Shown here: positions 42,974-48,531 of the stretch, in pieces
Numbering within the stretch: position 1 is the first letter of the stretch
Layout: every line of letters begins with the position of its first letter
Origin: a virus
Virus record (IMG/VR): IMGVR_UViG_3300030099_002320
Location: 5,179-53,709 of that record
DNA length: 48,531 nucleotides
Strand: one strand, 5' to 3'
Made by a program: the position numbers and the translations under genes
The notes under the pieces: generated by a model
Told to the model about the DNA's origin: nothing
The model's input: the letters and a program-made list of their open reading frames with translations, nothing else
Database searches by the model: none

Positions 42974-43627
42974 TTAATAAATATTTTTCTTTTTATTATC
43001 AATAGCCATTTTAATAAATGGAGCAAAAACACCAGCAAGGTCTAGCATACCTACTTTAGGAAACTTTAAAACTGTTTGTCCTCCTCTTTTTGCTGTGTCC
43101 GTAGCTATTTGTCTTGCTATATCTCCTTTAGATGCTAAACCAGTAACACCTGTGTTAGTTTTTCCAATATTTTTCATAGCTTTTTTTGCTAGATCTGAAT
43201 TATATACATTTCCCCTTATACTAGATGTTTTACTTTTAACTCTATCACGAATAATTTTACCAGATTGGTTTGGTCCAACTTGATTAGAATTAACACTAAT
43301 ATTAGGGGTATCTCCTCCACCTATATCTCCTGGTGCTGTAAGTGCTCTAGAAGCTTCAAAAATTTCTCCAAACACACCGCCTGTACCTTGACCTCTTAAT
43401 ACTGCTCCTGCACTTTGAAGCAAACCGTATCCAGCTCCTAATGGAGCAGCAGTAACACCTTTAACTACATTAAGTGCTGCACCTGCAACCTTTCTACCTG
43501 GTGATGATGCTAAACTAAATACAGCAGCACCAGCACCTCCAAGTTTTAAATTTCTCTCTAAATCGGCTTGTTTTTGAGCTTCAGTTTTTTGTTCAGTTTT
43601 ATTGTTATCATCAAAATTCCACGCCAT
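42974..43627 (-). CDS. Gly/Ala-rich hypothetical virion protein
   Basis: A 217-residue protein; ATG 43627 (MAWNFDDNNKTEQ) is preferred over an upstream TTG because GGGAGG lies 4-5 bases before it. Residues 28-90 are Gly/Ala-rich and hydrophobic (GGAGAAVFSLASSPGRKVAG; VKGVTAAPLGAGYGLLQSAG), like glycine-zipper segments. The C-terminus is basic with LAGVFAPFIKMAIDNKKKN. The composition is similar to the ejection protein at 36892. It could insert in the envelope. Confidence 0.7.
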   Translation of the reverse strand: MAWNFDDNNKTEQKTEAQKQADLERNLKLGGAGAAVFSLASSPGRKVAGAALNVVKGVTAAPLGAGYGLLQSAGAVLRGQGTGGVFGEIFEASRALTAPGDIGGGDTPNISVNSNQVGPNQSGKIIRDRVKSKTSSIRGNVYNSDLAKKAMKNIGKTNTGVTGLASKGDIARQIATDTAKRGGQTVLKFPKVGMLDLAGVFAPFIKMAIDNKKKNIY

Positions 43628-43667
43628 AACGCCTCCCAATTTACATATTATATTTTTATTTTACTAA

Positions 43668-44045
43668 TTATTTAATTTCTTTTCTAATACTTTCTAATAC
43701 AGTTCTTTCATCAAACTTCATTGAAATTCCTGGTTCAAATCTTTTTACTTCCTTACCATTTTCAAATATAATAATAGTAGGAACCACTTTTATATTCCAT
43801 TCACTTTGTATTACTGCACCTATCGTTTTATTAGATAGATCTACTTCTGCTAAATAACAATCTTCAAGCTTGTTAATATTTAATCTATTTTTGTAATTCC
43901 AAGAAGCATTTACTTGTACCACAGCACAATCTTCTTGGCTCATAAGTTGTATAGATTGAAAACTATCTAAATTAACTGATTGCGAGTGCAACCAAGAAAA
44001 AGATAGTCCAAACCATAAACATAATGATAACATTATTTTGTTCAT
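43668..44045 (-). CDS. Secreted thioredoxin-fold protein lacking CxxC
   Basis: A 125-residue protein, ATG 44045 with GAGGT upstream. Residues 1-21 (MNKIMLSLCLWFGLSFSWLH) form a signal peptide. The thioredoxin core is visible in AVVQVNASWNYKN, the cis-Pro loop VVPTIIIFENGKEVKRFEPG and the C-terminal helix. The active-site WCxxC is replaced by SWNYKN, so it should not be a disulphide reductase. It may be a periplasmic chaperone or inhibitor. It lies among lysis-region genes. Confidence 0.75.
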   Translation of the reverse strand: MNKIMLSLCLWFGLSFSWLHSQSVNLDSFQSIQLMSQEDCAVVQVNASWNYKNRLNINKLEDCYLAEVDLSNKTIGAVIQSEWNIKVVPTIIIFENGKEVKRFEPGISMKFDERTVLESIRKEIK

Positions 44046-44054
44046 TATCTAACC

Positions 44055-44351
44055 TCATTTATTATTCATATCAATAAGTGTTTGAGTAATAGCTTTTGTA
44101 TCTTCTTTAATATCATCTACTTTCTCTTCCAACTTATCAACCTTACCTTCAGTATTTAATATTGAATCACGTATCATCTGATCTTTCAAATCATACTCCA
44201 TACGTGAAACCTCTGGCTCAGGTAGTCTTTTAGCTTCTTCTATATCAGCTTGTAAAGAATACCATAAACCAATAACCATACCTATAGTTACAGCAATACT
44301 GACTGCTGTTTCTATAGAAAGTGTAAATTTACTATCTTTACCTATTTCCAT
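44055..44351 (-). CDS. Holin-like small membrane protein
   Basis: A 98-residue protein, ATG 44351, with AGGGGATA upstream. One membrane segment (about 12-33: ETAVSIAVTIGMVIGLWYSL) is followed by a long coiled coil (TEGKVDKLEEKVDDIKEDTK). A single membrane span plus soluble coiled coil fits a holin partner or spanin-like protein. It is close to other secreted or membrane proteins and not far from the lysozyme. Which lysis role, if any, is unclear. Confidence 0.68.
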   Translation of the reverse strand: MEIGKDSKFTLSIETAVSIAVTIGMVIGLWYSLQADIEEAKRLPEPEVSRMEYDLKDQMIRDSILNTEGKVDKLEEKVDDIKEDTKAITQTLIDMNNK

Positions 44352-44376
44352 TGTTATCCCCTATTTATTAAGTATT

Positions 44377-44694
44377 TTATCTACCTGGTCCACCACCTGC
44401 TTCATGAAATCCACCTATTGCGTGGCTCATGTGATGTGGTGTTAAGCTTATAGCACTCACATCAGAATTTGTTAAAGCTGTATTTGGTGTGCTTTGTAAT
44501 GGATTATTACTGCCACCAAACTTTTCAAAAGCATTACAAGGTCCACTATTTTGACCTGCGTAAGTATGGCTTATACCACCTACACTTGTTCCAGTCATAA
44601 GTGAACTTAAACTGATGTTAGTAGTTTGTACAACTTTACAGCCATCATTACCAATTTCTGACCTTAATGCTACATTTGTATTACTTACTGCCAC
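44377..44694 (-). CDS. Hypothetical Gly/Ser-rich protein (GTG start)
   Basis: A 105-residue protein starting at GTG 44694, which overlaps the stop upstream as TAGTG. It contains SLSSLMTGTSVGGISHTYAG and a C-terminal LTPHHMSHAIGGFHEAGGGP rich in His and Gly. A His/Gly-rich end could bind metal. It follows the tail-fibre genes and may be a small structural component. Unrecognised. Confidence 0.65.
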   Translation of the reverse strand: MAVSNTNVALRSEIGNDGCKVVQTTNISLSSLMTGTSVGGISHTYAGQNSGPCNAFEKFGGSNNPLQSTPNTALTNSDVSAISLTPHHMSHAIGGFHEAGGGPGR

Positions 44695-44942
44695 TATTCA
44701 GCATCTTTTATTGCTACATAGTCTGCCATTTCAGATTCACACTCAGCAAGTTGTGCTTCTAAATTAGCTTTATGTGCTTCACATTCTGATATAGCTTCAT
44801 CTACTAACTTAGTTTCAGTCCAATCTACTACTTCTACATCTTTACCAGCTGGACTTTTCATAGTTCTTGTATGTTTAATTTCAACCATTTTTGTTGATTC
44901 TTCTGGTGATGCTGCTTCTGTTGCACTTATTATTTTAGCCAT
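44694..44942 (-). CDS. Small acidic hypothetical protein after the fibre gene
   Basis: An 82-residue protein, ATG 44942, behind GAGGAGAAG, overlapping the end of the tail-fibre gene by 8 bp. The N-terminal half has strand-like KMVEIKHTRTMKSPAGKDVE, the C-terminal half a helix (ISECEAHKANLEAQLAECES). It may be a fibre-assembly chaperone, since such genes often follow fibre genes, but no family is recognised. Confidence 0.7.
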   Translation of the reverse strand: MAKIISATEAASPEESTKMVEIKHTRTMKSPAGKDVEVVDWTETKLVDEAISECEAHKANLEAQLAECESEMADYVAIKDAE

Positions 44943-47900
44943 TTAACTTCTCCTCTAATTTGTTTATTTGTTGTTGTTGTTCTTGAATTGCTTGTACTAA
45001 TATAGAAGTAAGTTTAGCATAATCCATTGTTTTATGAGTTCCACCAACTTCTAATGTTTCTGTTTCTTTAATAACTTCTGGTACAATTTTTTCCATTTCC
45101 TGTGCAATAAATCCTATATCATGTGTACCATTTCTTTTTTCTATCCAATCGAATTGTACAGGATTCATTTGTAATACTTCTTTTAGTCCATAAGGTATAG
45201 ACTTTACATTTTCTTTAAACTTTATATCTGATGCTGTTGTGGTAGAAAAAGCAATAATATCTGCATCTGCATGAAAGTTTCCTAAAGTATCCATTCTAAA
45301 TTCTTCCGTACCTGCAATACCAAATCTAAAATTTCTTGCTGTTCCTACATTATAAATTAACGTATCACTATTTCTTGCTGATATTTCTAACACATTTGGA
45401 GAACTACCTGTTCTTTGAAGTCTTAAACTAACTTGCTCATCTGCTGCTTCTATTTCTAAACCCTTATTAGCATAGCTTAAACTTGGACTTGTTGTACCGA
45501 TACCAATTCGTCCAGTATCATCTACAGTCATTTGATTTGCCATTACTCCTGATGTATTAGAAGTTAAAAATCTTAATTGGCTTGCAGAATCGTTGTGTGA
45601 GTTTGCAAAATGCCTGATAGCAGCATATCCAGTTTCATTTTGAGTATTTTTAAATAATAAAGTTTGATAGTTAGATAAATGTCCACCTCCAACATTGTGC
45701 ATAACTGCACTAACAATCAAATTATTAGCATTTGTTATACCGTGTACGTGCAACTTACCTCCAGGAGAACCACTACCTATACCAATTCTATCGGTAGATG
45801 CATCTGCTCTAAATAAATTTGTATCAGTATCTCCCTCTATTCTTGTATCGCTATTGTGTCCACCCTCGTTAAATACTGCTCCATAATTGACTGTCATTGG
45901 CGAACTAAATTGAGTATTACCAGTAAATCCAATACCACCATCATTTTTACAATGTATATATCCATTACCAGTTGAGTTAGCAGATTGTATTTTTATTTGC
46001 TCTGTATGATTAGTGTCTCCAATCAACATAATGTCACCACTTGTTTGACGCATTAATGTTGCTTGGTTTCCTACTGAGTCGGTTGATACAAATCCAGTAT
46101 TAAATACACCAAGAACTTTACCAATAACTCTTAGATCTCCATTAACGTGGAGTTTACCACCACTTGGACTTACTCCTATGCCAACATTACCTGAACTATC
46201 TATACGCATATATTCACTACCAGCTGCACTTCTAAATTTATGTGTACCGTTTTGATAATAATTTGTACCGTCGCCAGTATCTCCAACTTGTATACAAGGA
46301 GTACCATCGTTATTTCTTAAATATGTATAAGTGCTATCTTTTGCTAATACTTGTTTAAATCCGTGTGTTCCATCCCAAATTTGTACACCGTTATTACCTG
46401 CTTGTACTGCATTTGTTACATATAATACTCCAGAACTATTTATTGTAGATCTTACACCACCACCAACAGAAAATCCTAAAGTGTTTCCATCATGTTTATA
46501 CATACCAGTATCGGTATCATCTTTAAAACTGTAAGACGGTGTTGTTGCACTACCAGTATATCCATTCCTTATACCATAACTACCAAATCTTGCTCTTTCT
46601 ACTGTATCTCCATAAATTTTAGTTTCTGATGCTTCAATTTCAATTCTATCATCATCGTTTAATCCTCTTGCTAATCTAGCATTCACACCATGATTACTTC
46701 TATAATATCCTGTTTGTGAAGCATAATCACCTGGTGTTTCAGTCACATCGTATTGAGTCATGTTAGCTATATACCAAGTAAACGCTGAATCACTTCCACC
46801 TGTAACATAGATAAAACCAGAAGTACTAAATGTACCACCTGTTCCTGCGTGACATACTCTTGCATACCACTCCCATTTACCAGTACCTTCAGGTGAAGTT
46901 AAGAAATAATCGATAGCACCAGTTCCCATAGAGTTAGCTGCTGTAACAAATGTTCTACCACTTGGTAACTTAGCTTGAAATATTTGTACAAATGTATGGT
47001 TCTTTTCAGTATTTATAAGTTGGTAAACACCACCAAACCCTGGGCTTGTAGTTCCATTACCATTATAAGCAACCTTTATTACTTTACCACTTGAATTTGG
47101 AGCTACTATACTATCATCTGATGCCGTGATTCTTGAAACAACAAGATTACTACCACCTGCATTGTTATATAAATTTACACTATTAGTGCTATGAGCAAAA
47201 TCTTCATCTAAATATCTTTGTTTACCACTGTTTCTAATAGATGCTACAATAGGGTGGTATCCACCTCTTTCAGTAGAATTACTGGTTACTTCGTATATTC
47301 TTCTGTCATCTATATAATAACCATTACTATTTAATGTATTAATTCCATTAGATGTTATTTGAGCACGAAGTGTACCTCCAGTTGAAAAACCAAGATTATC
47401 TCCAGATATAAGATACATACCTGTATTTGTATCAGCAGCAAAACTATAAGCAGGATTACCTACTGAATGATTAGGTGCTCTAAATGTAGCATTACCAGTA
47501 ATACCTTGACTTGCACCATCTACAAAGAAACCATTATCTGCTCTTATATATCTTGGTGTATAAATATTCTTATTAGTAGACTGATTTATTCTTAACCAAG
47601 TACTATCAGTAGCTTGTATATCTCCTATAGTAGTACCACTTTCAGTAATATTAATTCTTTCCGCATTGATTGTTCCAGATGATTTAACATCTCCTGCTAT
47701 GTCTAGCTTTACTGAGGGCGAGTTCGTACCAATACCAACTCTATTATTACCACCATCAGTAAATAATAAATTAGCATCACTTGAACTTTCTACTCTAAAA
47801 TCTATATTTTTACCTAATTCATTAATAGTTACATACGAATTATTTATTTCAAATAAATTTGTATCAGAACTATAAAATTTTACACCTCTTCCAGTAGGGC

Positions 47901-48531
47901 TAACACCATTTACTTCTTCTCCTGTAGTACTTGGACTTGATTCTTGTGTTAATGGATCTTCAATCCCCCAATAAGGATTATATTTATCACGTGTAAATGC
48001 TACACGCATAGTTTGAGGATTATCGGATAGTCCTGAACTTATTTCAAAATATGCTTGTAATTCTGTTGTACTTGAAGTTCTTATAAGTCTTGCTTTTGTA
48101 ATTACATCTGTTTCATTACTTATATTACATCTATGTAAATCTCCACCCCAACCAACTTGAAAATCACAAGTAAAAGTTTTAGGAGCAGCATAACCACCAG
48201 TAAAACCAATACTTATAATACCTCCACCTCTTGCAGCACTATGAGCTCCACTTGCTATAGTATACCAACCTGATACTGTAGGGCTTGTCACTCCTGCATA
48301 ATCTGTTACTAATACACTACCTGTTCTATCAGAACCGTGTGGGTCAGGAATATTTATTGGAACTTTTGAAGTATCTATAATAGTAGTACCATCCATTTGA
48401 TAAGCACCTTGTGTGTTAATATTTCCACTTGTACTTATTGCACCAGAAATACTACCAAAGCTTAAAGCTCCAGTAACATTTAAAGCTCCAGTGACAGTTG
48501 CACCAGTATTTGTAGTTTCTATCTTGTTACT
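44935..48531 (-). CDS. Tail fibre protein, C-terminal part with S74 chaperone domain
   Basis: The frame is open from the window edge at 48531 (SNKIETTNTGATVTG) for 1,198 codons to the stop at 44935; the first internal Met is at 48396, but the frame continues upstream, so the true start is elsewhere. It repeats units like GIGTNSPSVKLDI, DTDTGMYK and GFSVGG. The last 98 residues begin at SDIKFKENVKSIPYGLKEV and contain FIAQEMEKIVPEVI and a final coiled coil, the Peptidase_S74 intramolecular chaperone. That domain trimerises, folds the fibre and cuts itself off just before the Ser at codon 45231. The matching N-terminus is at 1-3237. Confidence 0.9.
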   Translation of the reverse strand, partial: SNKIETTNTGATVTGALNVTGALSFGSISGAISTSGNINTQGAYQMDGTTIIDTSKVPINIPDPHGSDRTGSVLVTDYAGVTSPTVSGWYTIASGAHSAARGGGIISIGFTGGYAAPKTFTCDFQVGWGGDLHRCNISNETDVITKARLIRTSSTTELQAYFEISSGLSDNPQTMRVAFTRDKYNPYWGIEDPLTQESSPSTTGEEVNGVSPTGRGVKFYSSDTNLFEINNSYVTINELGKNIDFRVESSSDANLLFTDGGNNRVGIGTNSPSVKLDIAGDVKSSGTINAERINITESGTTIGDIQATDSTWLRINQSTNKNIYTPRYIRADNGFFVDGASQGITGNATFRAPNHSVGNPAYSFAADTNTGMYLISGDNLGFSTGGTLRAQITSNGINTLNSNGYYIDDRRIYEVTSNSTERGGYHPIVASIRNSGKQRYLDEDFAHSTNSVNLYNNAGGSNLVVSRITASDDSIVAPNSSGKVIKVAYNGNGTTSPGFGGVYQLINTEKNHTFVQIFQAKLPSGRTFVTAANSMGTGAIDYFLTSPEGTGKWEWYARVCHAGTGGTFSTSGFIYVTGGSDSAFTWYIANMTQYDVTETPGDYASQTGYYRSNHGVNARLARGLNDDDRIEIEASETKIYGDTVERARFGSYGIRNGYTGSATTPSYSFKDDTDTGMYKHDGNTLGFSVGGGVRSTINSSGVLYVTNAVQAGNNGVQIWDGTHGFKQVLAKDSTYTYLRNNDGTPCIQVGDTGDGTNYYQNGTHKFRSAAGSEYMRIDSSGNVGIGVSPSGGKLHVNGDLRVIGKVLGVFNTGFVSTDSVGNQATLMRQTSGDIMLIGDTNHTEQIKIQSANSTGNGYIHCKNDGGIGFTGNTQFSSPMTVNYGAVFNEGGHNSDTRIEGDTDTNLFRADASTDRIGIGSGSPGGKLHVHGITNANNLIVSAVMHNVGGGHLSNYQTLLFKNTQNETGYAAIRHFANSHNDSASQLRFLTSNTSGVMANQMTVDDTGRIGIGTTSPSLSYANKGLEIEAADEQVSLRLQRTGSSPNVLEISARNSDTLIYNVGTARNFRFGIAGTEEFRMDTLGNFHADADIIAFSTTTASDIKFKENVKSIPYGLKEVLQMNPVQFDWIEKRNGTHDIGFIAQEMEKIVPEVIKETETLEVGGTHKTMDYAKLTSILVQAIQEQQQQINKLEEKLNG
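46702..48531. repeat. Right copy of 1,830-bp diverged terminal repeat
   Basis: Pairs with bases 1-1830. Bases 48455-48531 are identical to 1754-1830 (77 bases) and 46702-46782 to 1-81. Between them, substitutions occur without net length change. Amino-acid changes cluster near the centre of the repeat, for example INNSNVVINELSK against INNSYVTINELGK. Confidence 0.9.

Noticed and set aside
1-48531. CRISPR arrays, tRNA genes, insertion sequences and integrase or attachment sites.
   Set aside because: None was seen: no regularly spaced repeats, no cloverleaf with conserved T-loop sequence, and no transposase or integrase motif.

Overview
The window is almost an entire genome of a tailed double-stranded DNA bacteriophage with AT-rich DNA. 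It has terminase subunits, portal, scaffold, major capsid protein, head-tail connectors, a tail fibre with a C-terminal S74 chaperone domain, a very large ejection-type virion protein and a T4-type lysozyme. The lysozyme implies a host with peptidoglycan. Strong AAGGAG-type ribosome binding sites, TAATG/ATGA stop-start overlaps and occasional TTG and GTG starts run through both strands. I see no integrase, repressor, tRNA, DNA polymerase or T7-type RNA polymerase. The host cannot be named from the sequence.

The contig is best read as a circle of about 46.7 kb. Bases 1-1830 and 46702-48531 have equal length, are roughly 90% identical, and lie in the same frame of one tail-fibre gene. They are identical over the first 81 and last 77 bases. 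This looks like two population alleles of one fibre segment, one at each end of the contig. On the circle, one long minus-strand block runs from about 15.6 kb down through base 1 and on from the other end to 26.9 kb, carrying packaging, head, connector, small basic proteins, fibres, tail, lysis and ejection genes. A plus-strand block (15.7-26.7 kb) carries the early genes. The blocks diverge at 15.6-15.75 kb, where there are operator-like palindromes nearby, and converge at 26.7-26.9 kb on a terminator.

The most striking part is 17278-21400. Here the early operon encodes what looks like a complete ubiquitin-like conjugation pathway: a 102-residue beta-grasp-like protein ending exactly in Gly-Gly, a 664-residue protein with an E2-like Cys motif, a JAMM metallopeptidase with a perfect E...HxH-x7-S-x2-D signature, and a short ThiF/E1-like adenylating enzyme. 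The genes overlap or nearly abut and are probably co-expressed. They sit with replication genes, far from the tail genes, which argues against a lambda K/I-like tail-assembly role. They may label host, defence or replication proteins.

The rest of the early block supports replication and recombination: an ERF/Sak-like annealing protein, an SSB with an EEVPF tail, an AEP primase-RecA/DnaB-type helicase fusion and an Hjc-like resolvase. With no polymerase seen, the phage probably uses the host's. In the late block a 3,056-residue protein carries a GGADKDAD motif in a context resembling the catalytic loop of two-barrel RNA polymerases, so it may be a virion-injected RNA polymerase. Five consecutive small Lys/Arg-rich proteins lie between the connector and fibre genes.
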